Source of the DNA: Alcaligenes faecalis
GTDB taxonomy: Bacteria > Pseudomonadota > Gammaproteobacteria > Burkholderiales > Burkholderiaceae_B
Assembly: GCF_041521385.1 (NCBI RefSeq)
Contig: NZ_CP168006.1
Span: 1,441,464-1,505,463, forward strand
Direction: 5' to 3'
DNA length: 64,000 nt
Made by a program: the position numbers and the translations under genes. Of the stretch, positions 41,742 through 50,700 are shown in pieces. A model generated the notes under the pieces. It made no database searches. It saw only the letters and a program-made list of their open reading frames with translations, and was not told the origin of the DNA. How positions within the stretch are numbered: position 1 is the stretch's first letter; each line of letters starts with the position of its first letter.

Positions 41742-42890
41742 ATGACCGAGCTCGGTCAGATGGCACGTCTTGTGCCCGCTCACCCCCAGCTTCCTGTTAG
41801 CGCCTACTTTGACCACGCTCTGTTCGAGCGCGAACAAGAGCGTATTTTTCAGCAGTCCGCCTTATACGTCGGCAATGAAAAACTCGTTCCCGAACCCGGC
41901 GACTGGCGCACCCTGGCACAGGAAAATGCTGCCCGTACCCTGATACGCAGCCAACACGGCGTAGAACTGCTCTCCAACGTCTGCAGACACCGTCAGGCCC
42001 TGATGCTGGGTGGCATGCCCGGCCAGCCCAATCAGGCCAGCCACGGCTCCCTGAGCAGCACGGGAGGCAATATTGTCTGCCCCCTGCACAACTGGGCCTA
42101 TAACGCCCAAGGCGATTTACTGGCGGCACCCCGCTTCAAGGACAAACCCTGTCTGAACCTGGAACGCTATCCCTTGCGCGATTGCCATGGCCTGCTGTTT
42201 GAAGGCCCGCGCGATCCAGCCCAGGATATGGCAGCCTTGTTCAGCCGCCCCGAGTTCGACTTTCAGGACTATGTGCTCGATCACGTCGAAATCCACCAGT
42301 GCAACTACAACTGGAAGACCTTTATCGAGGTCTATCTGGAGGACTATCACGTCGCCCCCTTCCACCCCGGTCTGGGTCAGTTCGTGACCTGTGATGATCT
42401 GGAATGGGAGTTCAACGACTGGTATAGCCTGCAACGAGTCGGTGTGCATCAAGCCCTGGCCAATCCGGGTTCACCCACCTATCGCCAATGGCACGACAGG
42501 CTCCTGGCCTACCGCCAGGGCGAAGCGCCGGATTTCGGTGCTGTCTGGGTGACCTACTTCCCCACCCACATGATCGAGATCTATCCACATGTGCTGGTGC
42601 TCTCCACGCTCTACCCCAAGGGGCCGCAGGAAACCATGAATGTGGTGGAGTTCTACTACCCGGAGGACATCGTGGCCTTCGAGCGTGACTTTGTAGAAGC
42701 GCAGCGCGCCGCCTATATGGAAACGGCCGTAGAAGATGATGAGATTGCCGAACGCATGGATGCCGGCCGCCGCGCCTTGATGGAGCGCGGAGTATCAGAA
42801 GTTGGCCCTTACCAGTCACCACTGGAGGACGGCATGAAGCACTTTCACCACTGGTATCGCTCCATGATGGATGGAGACGCGTACCGATAG
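41742..42890 (+). CDS. Rieske-type ring-hydroxylating oxygenase alpha subunit-like protein
   Basis: 382 residues. A Rieske [2Fe-2S] domain (about residues 20-150) has ligands in NVCRHRQA (C-x-H) and CPLHNW (C-x2-H). The catalytic domain has the mononuclear iron motif EDYHVAPFHPG (His...His) with the bridging acidic residue upstream. By family it hydroxylates or demethylates an aromatic or quaternary-amine substrate; the substrate is not predictable. No reductase or ferredoxin partner and no beta subunit is adjacent. ATG 41742 has an ideal GGAGG five bases upstream; the open frame from 41640 lacks this. Confidence 0.88.
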   Translation: MTELGQMARLVPAHPQLPVSAYFDHALFEREQERIFQQSALYVGNEKLVPEPGDWRTLAQENAARTLIRSQHGVELLSNVCRHRQALMLGGMPGQPNQASHGSLSSTGGNIVCPLHNWAYNAQGDLLAAPRFKDKPCLNLERYPLRDCHGLLFEGPRDPAQDMAALFSRPEFDFQDYVLDHVEIHQCNYNWKTFIEVYLEDYHVAPFHPGLGQFVTCDDLEWEFNDWYSLQRVGVHQALANPGSPTYRQWHDRLLAYRQGEAPDFGAVWVTYFPTHMIEIYPHVLVLSTLYPKGPQETMNVVEFYYPEDIVAFERDFVEAQRAAYMETAVEDDEIAERMDAGRRALMERGVSEVGPYQSPLEDGMKHFHHWYRSMMDGDAYR

Positions 42891-42907
42891 ATCTGGACGT
42901 ACCCATC

Positions 42908-42956
42908 AAAAAAAGCCTCAAGGTCGGGACTCATTCCCCATGCCTTGAGGCTTTTT
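42908..42956. terminator. Bidirectional terminator between the Rieske gene and the lipoprotein gene
   Basis: AGCCTCAAGG pairs with CCTTGAGGCT, flanked by A7 on one side and T5 on the other, so it works in both directions for the two convergent genes. Confidence 0.92.
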
Positions 42957-42996
42957 GCTTCGGCGAGCGTGTCAGCTCAACCAAACGATTTTTAAT

Positions 42997-43224
42997 TTAA
43001 CGGTTCTTGCCAACCTGGTCACCGATCACACCACCAATAGCAGCGCCGCCCACAGTACCCAGTACACCGCCGCCAGTGATCACTGCCCCGGCCACGCCAC
43101 CAACACCAGCGCCGGTTACGGCCCCCTTCTGACGCTTGCTCATACTATCCCAGGAAGAGCAACCCGCCATCACGACGGCTAGAACCGTGGCCATACCTAC
43201 TTTAGTGATAGTCGTCATTTTCAT
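42997..43224 (-). CDS. Small glycine-zipper lipoprotein
   Basis: 75 residues. Lipoprotein signal with lipobox VMAGC (lipidated Cys about residue 22). It is followed by a short polar stretch and two glycine-zipper helices (GAGVGGVAGAVITGGGVLG, GGAAIGGVIGD). The type is OsmB/17-kDa-antigen-like; such proteins sit in the envelope, often stress-related. ATG 43224 has GGAGG 7 bases upstream. The leader contains the inverted repeat at 43252-43266. Single-gene transcript ending at the bidirectional terminator. Confidence 0.88.
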   Translation of the reverse strand: MKMTTITKVGMATVLAVVMAGCSSWDSMSKRQKGAVTGAGVGGVAGAVITGGGVLGTVGGAAIGGVIGDQVGKNR

Positions 43225-43251
43225 CCGTAAACCTCCGTGAAGTATCCGTGC

Positions 43252-43266
43252 TTAACACGGCGTTAA
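43252..43266. promoter_or_regulatory. Inverted repeat TTAAC-N5-GTTAA upstream of the lipoprotein gene
   Basis: Perfect 5-bp arms around ACGGC, about 30 bases before the lipoprotein start. It could be an operator or a leader structure. No regulator is assigned. Confidence 0.35.
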
Positions 43267-43349
43267 AGTCTATCTTCACCTTATGGAACAGATTAGTCCA
43301 GACCCGATTGTTAGGTAACGCAACAGATGTAATTCAGCTTTTGTTCAGT

Positions 43350-43886
43350 TTATTTGATCAAGGCCAGAACCTGCTTGAATGCGGGATGAGCTGGCGTTTC
43401 CAGCCATTCAAACATCGCCATTTCGGCGCTAACACGCTCCAGTCCATGCATCGCCCATCGATCCCAGGCCGCCTGACGGGACTCGGGATGACGCGAGCCG
43501 ACGCAATCACCCACCATGACCGGCTCATAACCGCGCTCCATCAAACCCAGGCCAGTTTGTAACACACACACATGAGACTCTGTACCCAGTAACAAGACAC
43601 GTGTGCGTCCTACCGGCAAAGCGGGCAAAAAATCGGTTTCACGCGTGGCATCAAAGTGGGTTTTATGCAGCACTTTGTCTATATGTGGCAGCAGGGCCGG
43701 AGCTGTTGGGCCAATTTTCTCGGCCCAGTGCTCGGTTGCCAGAACCGGCACCCCTAAAAGGCGGGCCGCCTGTGCCAGCTTCCCGGCCCGTTCGACCAAG
43801 GTTTGATGGTCTGCAATGGCGGGCAACAAACCCGTTTGCATATCAACAATCAGGACGAAAGACTGGTGGGCATTGAGCACAGGCAT
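43350..43886 (-). CDS. Isochorismatase-family cysteine hydrolase
   Basis: 178 residues. The catalytic triad of the family is visible: Asp in LIVDMQTG, Lys in VLHKTHFD and Cys in ESHVCVLQT. This subgroup (YcaC-like hydrolases) has varied or unknown substrates, so no substrate is assigned. AAGGA lies 7 bases before the ATG. It starts 10 bases after ettA and is probably co-transcribed with it. Confidence 0.9.
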   Translation of the reverse strand: MPVLNAHQSFVLIVDMQTGLLPAIADHQTLVERAGKLAQAARLLGVPVLATEHWAEKIGPTAPALLPHIDKVLHKTHFDATRETDFLPALPVGRTRVLLLGTESHVCVLQTGLGLMERGYEPVMVGDCVGSRHPESRQAAWDRWAMHGLERVSAEMAMFEWLETPAHPAFKQVLALIK

Positions 43887-43896
43887 GGCAATTTCC

Positions 43897-45570
43897 TTAT
43901 TTCAGGGATTTGTAGCGGATACGACGAGGTTTGGCAGCATCTTCGCCCAGACGATTCTTCTTGTCTGCTTCATATTCCTGGTAGTTGCCGTCAAAGAAGA
44001 CAACCTGCGAATCACCCTCAAAAGCCAGAATATGAGTGGCGATACGATCCAGAAACCAGCGATCGTGACTGATCACCATGACTGAGCCGGCAAACTCCAG
44101 CAAGGCATCTTCCAGGGCGCGCAGGGTTTCCACGTCCAGGTCGTTGGACGGTTCGTCCAGCAGCAAGACGTTGCCACCGGCAATCAGGGTCTTGGCCAGG
44201 TGCAAACGACCACGCTCCCCGCCGGACAGATTGCCCACGATCTTGTTCTGATCCGCACCCTTGAAGTTGAAGCGACCCAGATAAGCACGTGATGGCATTT
44301 CAAAGCGTCCCACGGTCAGCAAGTCTGCGCCATCGGCAATCGCATCAAATACGGTTTTCTCGTTGGCCAGCGCATCACGCGACTGGTCCACATACGCCAG
44401 TTTGACGGTTTGACCCAGTTTGACCGTACCGGAATCAGGCTGCTCTTTACCGGCCAGCATGCGGAACAAGGTGGACTTACCGGCCCCGTTAGGGCCAATA
44501 ATCCCGACGATGGCACCGGCTGGCACCTTGAAGCTCAGGTTATCGATCAGCAGACGATCGCCATAGCCCTTGCTGACATTTTCAAACTCAATCACTTCGT
44601 TACCCAGACGCTCGGCCACAGGAATGAAAATTTCCTGGGTTTCATTGCGCTTCTGGTATTCGTGCGAGGACAGTTCCTCAAAGCGGGCCAGACGGGCCTT
44701 GGCCTTGGCCTGACGTCCCTTGGGGTTCTGACGCACCCACTCCAGCTCTTTCTTGATGGTGCGCTGACGAGCACTTTCCGACGCCTCTTCCTGCTTCAGG
44801 CGGTCGTCTTTCTGCTCCAGCCATGAGCTGTAATTACCCTTCCAGGGAATACCGTGACCACGGTCCAGTTCCAGAATCCACTCGGCGGCGTTATCCAGGA
44901 AGTAACGATCGTGGGTTACCGCCACAACGGTGCCGGGGAACTGGCGCAGGAACACTTCCAGCCAGTCCACACTTTCCGCGTCCAAGTGGTTGGTTGGCTC
45001 GTCCAGCAGCAACATGTCGGGTTTGGACAGCAACAACTGACACAGGGCCACGCGACGCTTTTCACCACCGGACAGATTGGCAATGGAGGCGTCCCACGGT
45101 GGCAAGCGCAGCGCATCGGCCGCGATTTCCATCTGGGTTTCGATGTCGTCGGCACCGCTGGTGGCAGCGGCGGCAATAATGGATTCCAGCTCGGCCTGCT
45201 CGGCGGCCAGAGCGTCAAAGTCCGCATCGGGCTCAGCGTATTCGGCGTAGACCTGCTCCAGACGCTGACGCGCCTCGAACACTTGGCCCAAACCGGCCTG
45301 TACGGCTTCGCGCACGCTGTGTTCGGGGTTCAGTTGTGGTTCTTGTGGCAGGTAACCGATTTTGATCCCCGCCATGGGGACAGCTTCGCCCTCGATCTCG
45401 GTATCTACCCCAGCCATGATCTTGAGCAAGGTGGATTTACCCGAGCCGTTCAGGCCCAGCACACCAATCTTGGCACCCGGAAAAAAGGACAAGGAGATAT
45501 TGCGCAGAATCTGCCGCTTGGGCGGCACAATTTTGCCCACGCGGTTCATCGAATAAACGTATTGAGCCAT
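43897..45570 (-). CDS. ettA: Energy-dependent translational throttle protein EttA (ABC-F)
   Basis: 557 residues. Two ABC domains without membrane segments: GLNGSGKSTLLK and GPNGAGKSTLFR, with signatures LSGGEKRRVAL and LSGGERGRLHLA. The N-terminus AQYVYSMNRVGKIVPPKRQIL and the arm/linker KGRQAKAKARLARFEELSS are EttA hallmarks. It binds the ribosomal E site and gates the first elongation steps in response to ADP/ATP. It is the second ABC-F gene in the window besides uup. Confidence 0.97.
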   Translation of the reverse strand: MAQYVYSMNRVGKIVPPKRQILRNISLSFFPGAKIGVLGLNGSGKSTLLKIMAGVDTEIEGEAVPMAGIKIGYLPQEPQLNPEHSVREAVQAGLGQVFEARQRLEQVYAEYAEPDADFDALAAEQAELESIIAAAATSGADDIETQMEIAADALRLPPWDASIANLSGGEKRRVALCQLLLSKPDMLLLDEPTNHLDAESVDWLEVFLRQFPGTVVAVTHDRYFLDNAAEWILELDRGHGIPWKGNYSSWLEQKDDRLKQEEASESARQRTIKKELEWVRQNPKGRQAKAKARLARFEELSSHEYQKRNETQEIFIPVAERLGNEVIEFENVSKGYGDRLLIDNLSFKVPAGAIVGIIGPNGAGKSTLFRMLAGKEQPDSGTVKLGQTVKLAYVDQSRDALANEKTVFDAIADGADLLTVGRFEMPSRAYLGRFNFKGADQNKIVGNLSGGERGRLHLAKTLIAGGNVLLLDEPSNDLDVETLRALEDALLEFAGSVMVISHDRWFLDRIATHILAFEGDSQVVFFDGNYQEYEADKKNRLGEDAAKPRRIRYKSLK

Positions 45571-45733
45571 ATAAACCTAAAAAGGAAAAACAGGTCGTGT
45601 TCGGAAACCTGGGATTGTAGGCGTTTGGCGCCCAAAAGGCGCGCTTCTGTCTGGTCCAGAACAAAACACCCGGCCTGAATGCAGGTCTGTCTCAGGTAAT
45701 ATACTCACTTTTGCTGACAATCCAAAAAACGCC

Positions 45734-46234
45734 ATGTCCACACCTGACGCCCCTGAGCTTGTATTTACCACCGAAGAGATCGAAACCCTGGGCCGCACTG
45801 CCGATGCGTTAAGTGCCTATTTGGGTCGCGCCGTCCTGGCCGAGATCGTGGGCGCGGAAGAAACCGGCTTTGAATGGGTCATCTTTGCCATGCCCCTGGA
45901 CAAGAACGAGGACGAAAGCGAATTCACCGTTGTGCAGGTAGGCGGCGAACAAGCCCGCATCGTGGGCAACCGCGGTGGCCTGGATCCCAAGGACAATGCT
46001 GTCTACGCCTGCCGTTACCTGTGGGCCATCCAGCTAAGCGATGCCGAGCCCGTGCGCTTTATCAAAGTGGACGAAGAAGGCGAAGAAGTCGCCTGGACTG
46101 AAACCCTGGAAGAGTTGCTGCCTTTCGCCTTGAACGAAGATGCCTTCGCCCCTGAAGACGATACGGATGAAGACGACGACGAGGACGATGATGACAGCCC
46201 GGAGCCGGGCGTGCATGGCCACACCCTGCACTGA
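45734..46234 (+). CDS. Hypothetical protein with strongly acidic C-terminal tail
   Basis: 166 residues. Residues 1 to about 135 look folded (alternating beta segments such as EWVIFAMPLDKNED, CRYLWAIQLSDAEPVRFIKV). The last 30 are almost only Asp/Glu (EDDTDEDDDEDDDD) followed by a short His-containing end. No signal peptide. I do not recognise the family. No Shine-Dalgarno before the ATG. It is divergent from ettA and converges on the glycosyltransferase with 6 bases between stops. Codon use resembles the neighbours, so I take it as real. Confidence 0.75.
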   Translation: MSTPDAPELVFTTEEIETLGRTADALSAYLGRAVLAEIVGAEETGFEWVIFAMPLDKNEDESEFTVVQVGGEQARIVGNRGGLDPKDNAVYACRYLWAIQLSDAEPVRFIKVDEEGEEVAWTETLEELLPFALNEDAFAPEDDTDEDDDEDDDDSPEPGVHGHTLH

Positions 46235-46240
46235 TCTCGC

Positions 46241-47164
46241 TCAGGCCCGTCTCTTGTCGCGCAGATATAAAACGACACCCGCCGGCCACATCAAACCCAC
46301 CAGCAGATAAGAGGCCAGGCCTTTCAGGCCATAGCCTGCTGGTGGCGTGCGCCCACTGGCGCGCAGGTGCAGCCCAAAGCGGGTATAACGCGCAGCAGCC
46401 ATCAAGAAAGCCTTGGGTTCGTAACGAAACCAGGGCAGGCACTTCACCACCGTATCCTGCGCCAGCAACCACAAGCCCAGTGCATGTTGCTGGCTGGTCT
46501 TGCCTTGCACCGACAAAGAATCCGGGCTGTCGTGATAGACCCGAAACACCGTATTTACAAAGCGATTCTTGTAGCCCGCTCGGGCAATCGCCCGCCACAC
46601 CAGGCTTTCAGGCACAAAGCCTTCAATTTGATCGGGAAAGGGAAACTTGCGCAGCACGGCCGTACTCAAGCAGCCGAACTTTTCGCCCCGCACATGGTAG
46701 CGAAAGCTCATGTCCAAGGAGCTGGCATCAAAGACATCCTGAGGAAACATATCCCCGACGACCTTGCCATCTGGACGCACACACAAACCCGTAATGCCGG
46801 CATAGCCGGCCCGCTCTGACACGGGAATGTCTGCCCAGATTTGCGCCATGTCGTAGAGCGCATTGACCAGCAAGGTGTCATCACTGTCCAAAGCAACAAC
46901 CAGTTCGCCCTGGGCCAGGGCCACACCATGATTGAACGCGGCCTTCTTGTGACGATTTTCCTGCCAGGCGTAATGAATCGGGAAGGGAGCCTGCTGCTGC
47001 CAGCCCTGCACCAGTTCCCGCGTGCCATCCGTGGAGCCGTCATCAACCACAACCCACTCAAAGTCTTGGCAGGTTTGCTCACACAGTGACCGGTAAACGC
47101 GCTCCAGAGTGTGGGCACGGTTATAGCTGGGTGTCAGAACAGTGAATACGTGGCGCCATTCCAT
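46241..47164 (-). CDS. Family 2 glycosyltransferase
   Basis: 307 residues. GT-A fold: VLTPSYNRAHTLERVYRSL at the N-terminus, nucleotide-sugar binding VVVDDGSTDGT, and the metal motif ALDSDDTL. A hydrophobic stretch near the C-terminus (GLASYLLVGLMWPAGVVLYL) suggests membrane association. Probable role in surface glycan or lipopolysaccharide decoration; donor and acceptor unknown. It stands alone rather than in a glycan cluster. Confidence 0.9.
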   Translation of the reverse strand: MEWRHVFTVLTPSYNRAHTLERVYRSLCEQTCQDFEWVVVDDGSTDGTRELVQGWQQQAPFPIHYAWQENRHKKAAFNHGVALAQGELVVALDSDDTLLVNALYDMAQIWADIPVSERAGYAGITGLCVRPDGKVVGDMFPQDVFDASSLDMSFRYHVRGEKFGCLSTAVLRKFPFPDQIEGFVPESLVWRAIARAGYKNRFVNTVFRVYHDSPDSLSVQGKTSQQHALGLWLLAQDTVVKCLPWFRYEPKAFLMAAARYTRFGLHLRASGRTPPAGYGLKGLASYLLVGLMWPAGVVLYLRDKRRA

Positions 47165-47256
47165 GAGCTAATGTCCCCCAAAGATGCAATCAGCCGTTTT
47201 GATTATTGTTACGGGCAACTTTTACATCTGCATAACGATGACACCATCATAAGGCA

Positions 47257-47291
47257 AGCCCAGCACTGTGCAGTGCACGATCTGCTGGGCT
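47257..47291. other. Inverted repeat in the space before the glycosyltransferase
   Basis: AGCCCAGCA and TGCTGGGCT are perfect 9-bp arms around a 17-base centre that itself holds GTGCA/TGCAC. No T-tract follows, so it is not an obvious terminator. Confidence 0.4.
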
Positions 47292-47324
47292 CCAGACAAA
47301 CCCGAAGAAAAATCAAACGGGCAC

Positions 47325-47356
47325 AAAAAAACCACAGGCAAGCCTGTGGTTTTTTT
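47325..47356. terminator. Bidirectional terminator downstream of the 42-codon gene
   Basis: ACCACAGGC/GCCTGTGGT with a two-base loop, flanked by A-tract and T-tract. On the minus strand it ends the small-gene transcript about 65 bases after its stop. Confidence 0.93.
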
Positions 47357-47421
47357 GCTGCTGGGTGTGACTGAAAGCTGAAAAATCAGATTCCTGCCTG
47401 TACACCGCTCATGCCAGGCAC

Positions 47422-47550
47422 TTAGACGCGCTTGACCTTTTCCAGCATTTTGAAAACGCCCTTGGGTGCGCGAACAAACAGACGTTTGAATGCTTTACCC
47501 AGGCAACGACGCTCCAGCGTGTTGCGGCGAGTGCGTTTGATTTCCGCCAT
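47422..47550 (-). CDS. Small basic protein, 42 residues, unknown function
   Basis: 42 residues from ATG 47550, rich in Lys and Arg (MAEIKRTRRNTLERRCLGKA...). It has a single Cys and a C-terminal amphipathic stretch (FKMLEKVKRV). It has a complete gene layout: promoter at 47618-47646, Shine-Dalgarno GGAG six bases before the ATG, and a strong terminator 65 bases past the stop. No membrane segment. The basic character would suit RNA, ribosome or membrane-surface binding; that is inference. The frame is open further upstream to 47604, but the good ribosome site supports 47550. Confidence 0.75.
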   Translation of the reverse strand: MAEIKRTRRNTLERRCLGKAFKRLFVRAPKGVFKMLEKVKRV

Positions 47551-47617
47551 GGTGATCTCCGATCTTAATGTAAGCCCTGCCGGATGATCCCGACAAAAGC
47601 GCAATAGCTAACCAGAA

Positions 47618-47646
47618 ATTCTACCGTAATCCGCGTTAAGATACAA
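47618..47646 (-). promoter_or_regulatory. Sigma70-type promoter of the 42-codon gene
   Basis: Minus strand: -35 TTGTAT at 47646-47641, 17-base spacer, -10 TAGAAT (5 of 6) at 47623-47618. Expected leader is about 60 bases. Confidence 0.6.
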
Positions 47647-47708
47647 AGGCTAGAGTGTGCATCCCTGGCAACACCTTGCTGGCATGTACCGCTCTCACTG
47701 GCGCATGG

Positions 47709-47729
47709 GGCCTGTTTGACAGGCCTTTT
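47709..47729 (+). other. Terminator-like hairpin in the leader of the double uvrA
   Basis: GGCCTG/CAGGCC with loop TTTGA and then TTTT, about 47 bases before the uvrA-like ATG. No plus-strand gene precedes it, so if transcribed it would act in the leader. The stem is short. Confidence 0.4.
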
Positions 47730-47775
47730 CGCTGCCGCGTCCCTACTCTGCCCTCTCCAGAAAGCCGACCTTGCC

Positions 47776-50700
47776 ATGAGCTCAGAAATTCGCATTTTTG
47801 GCGCCCGCCAGAACACTCTGAAAAACCTGAATGTACGTATCAAAACGGGCGAGTTACTGGTTATTACCGGCGTTTCAGGTTCAGGCAAAAGCTCACTGGC
47901 CTTTGACACTCTGTATGCAGAAGGCCAACGGCGCTACGTAGAAACCTTCTCGCCCTATGCGCGTCAGTTTCTGGACCGCATGGACAAGCCACAGGTCGAT
48001 CGCATCGAAGGCATCTTGCCCGCCATTGCCATCGACCAGGTGAACCCGGTACGCAACTCGCGCAGTACCGTGGGCACCATGACGGAGCTGAACGATTACA
48101 TCAAGTTGCTGTACGCCCGTCTGGGCGAGCTGTATTGCCGCCAGTGTGCCCAGCCTGTACGCCGCGACAATGCCGACAGCATCGCCCAACAGATTCGCCA
48201 ACTGGCGGTAGACCACGACGATCCTCGTCTGGTTCTGACCTTTGCCGTCAAGGTTCCGGCCAACTTCACGCAGCAAGAAATTGAAACCTTGCTGCATCAG
48301 CAGGGCTACACCCGCCTGCACCACGAAGAAACACAGACCGTCACGGTCAGCAGCAGCACGAAAAAGGGCAAAAGCAGCAAAACCGCTTCCACAGAACAAA
48401 AGCTTCTCTATGTGATTCAGGATCGCTTCCGCGCCAGCACGGTCGAGCCGGAGCGTTTCATGGAAGCCATCGAAGCGGCCTTGCGCCACGGCCAGGGCAA
48501 GCTGACGGTGTACGCCTCGGCCAGTGCCGATGGCCCGGAAACCGCCTGGCGTTTCAGCCAGGGCCTGCACTGTGCCCAGTGCGATATCGAATACAGCACG
48601 CCGGTTGCCAGCACCTTCTCGTTCAACTCGCCTCTGGGCGCGTGTGAGTCCTGCCGTGGCTTTGGCCGGGTAATGGGCATTGATTATGGTCTGGTCGTTC
48701 CCGACCCCAGCAAAAGCCTGCTGGAAGGTGCAATCCGCCCTTGGCAGACGGCCAGCTACAAGGAATGTCAGGTCGAGATGGAACGCTACGCCCCGGCGGC
48801 CGGTGTGCGTCTGGGCGTGCCCTGGAAAGATTTGAGCCAGGAAGAGCGCGACTGGGTGATTAACGGTACCCCAGACTGGAAAGGCGGCAATCAGGCCTGG
48901 AAAACACAGTGGTACGGTGCCCAGCGATTCTTTGACTGGCTGGAATCACGTGCCTACAAGATGCACGTACGTGTGTTGCTGTCCAAATACCGCAGCTACA
49001 ACACCTGCCCGGCCTGCGCGGGTTCTCGTCTGAAACCCGAAGCCAGCCTGTGGCGCGTGGGTGATCAGGCAGCGCCCGCCGACTCCCGCTATCCACGCTT
49101 CATGCCCGTGCATTCCAACTGGCTGCGCGAGCAACTGGATGCCATGCCCGGCCTGAGCGTCCCGGACCTGATGCGTCTGCCTATTGAGCATGTACGTACC
49201 TTCTTCCGTGGCCTGCACTTTGGCGACGCACGCGATGCAGCCATTGATCTGCTCTTGAAAGAAACCTTGTCCCGCCTGGACTATCTGTGCGATGTGGGTC
49301 TGTCCTATTTGTCCCTGGACCGCCAAAGCCGCACCCTGTCTGGCGGTGAAGTGCAGCGTATCAACCTGACCACGGCGCTGGGCACCTCGCTGGTGAACAC
49401 CCTGTTCGTGCTGGACGAGCCTTCGATTGGTCTGCACCCGCGTGACATGCACCGCATTATTGAAGTGATGCACCGTCTGCGCGGCAATGGCAACACCTTG
49501 GTGGTGGTTGAACACGACCCGCAAGTGATGGTAGCTGCCGACCGTATTCTGGACATGGGCCCCGGCCCTGGCGAGCGTGGCGGTCAGATTCTGTTTGATG
49601 GTTCGCCCCAAGCCTTGCGCGGCGCGGAAACGCTGACAGGCCGCTATCTGAGCGGCGAGCTGAGCATCGAATCGCCCCGCCCTATGCCGGTGGCCGAGAA
49701 CACGCCCCGCCTGCTGCTGGAAGACGTCAGCGCGCACAATCTGCGTCATATCTCCGTGTCCATTCCACTGGGCCGTCTGGTTTGCGTGACGGGTGTATCC
49801 GGCTCGGGCAAATCCACGCTGATTCAGGACGTGCTCTACCCGGCCATCCTGAAACAGCAAGGCAAACCGACGGAAGCCCCTGGCCCTTACGGCGCCTTGC
49901 TGGGCGCCGAGCAAATTGCCGAAGTGGTGATGGTAGACCAGACGCCTATCGGCAAGACAGCCCGCTCCAACCCGGCCAGCTATGTCGGGGCCTTTGACCC
50001 TATCCGCAAACTGTTTGCCCAGGCCCCGCTGTCCAAAGAACGCAGCTACACGCCCGGCACCTTCAGCTTCAATAGTGGCGATGGCCGCTGCCCCACCTGC
50101 GGCGGCACGGGCTTTGAACATATCGAAATGCAATTCCTGTCCGATGTGTACCTGCGCTGCCCGGATTGCGATGGCAAGCGCTTCCGCCCAGAAGTGCTGG
50201 AAGTACGTATCGAACACTTTGGTCGCAGCGCCTCGATTGACGAGGTGCTGGACATGACCGTGCATCAGGCCATGGAGTTTTTTGAAGGTTTGCGCGATGT
50301 ACAAACTGGCCTGGCGCCACTGGCCGATGTTGGTCTGGATTACCTGAAACTGGGCCAACCTGTGCCCACGCTCTCAGGCGGTGAAGCGCAGCGTCTGAAG
50401 CTGGCGGCTTATCTGGCCCAGGCTTCGCGTACCCGTCTAAGCCAGGTGAAAGTCGCCAAGAAAGGCAATCTGTTCCTGTTCGACGAGCCCACCACCGGCC
50501 TGCACTTTGACGATATTGCCCGCCTGATGCGCGCCTTCCGCAAGCTGCTGGCCGCCGGTCACAGCCTGCTGATTATTGAGCACAATCTGGACCTGATCCG
50601 CGCGGCCGACTGGATTATTGACCTGGGCCCTGAAGGTGGCGAGCATGGTGGACAATTGTTGGGCGCGGGGACGCCTGACGACATCATGGCGCTGGCGCAA

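Noticed and set aside
47709..47729. LexA/SOS box ahead of the double uvrA
   Set aside because: The inverted repeat GGCCTG-TTTGA-CAGGCC has a 5-base centre, not CTGT-N8-ACAG, and ends in T residues like a hairpin terminator.
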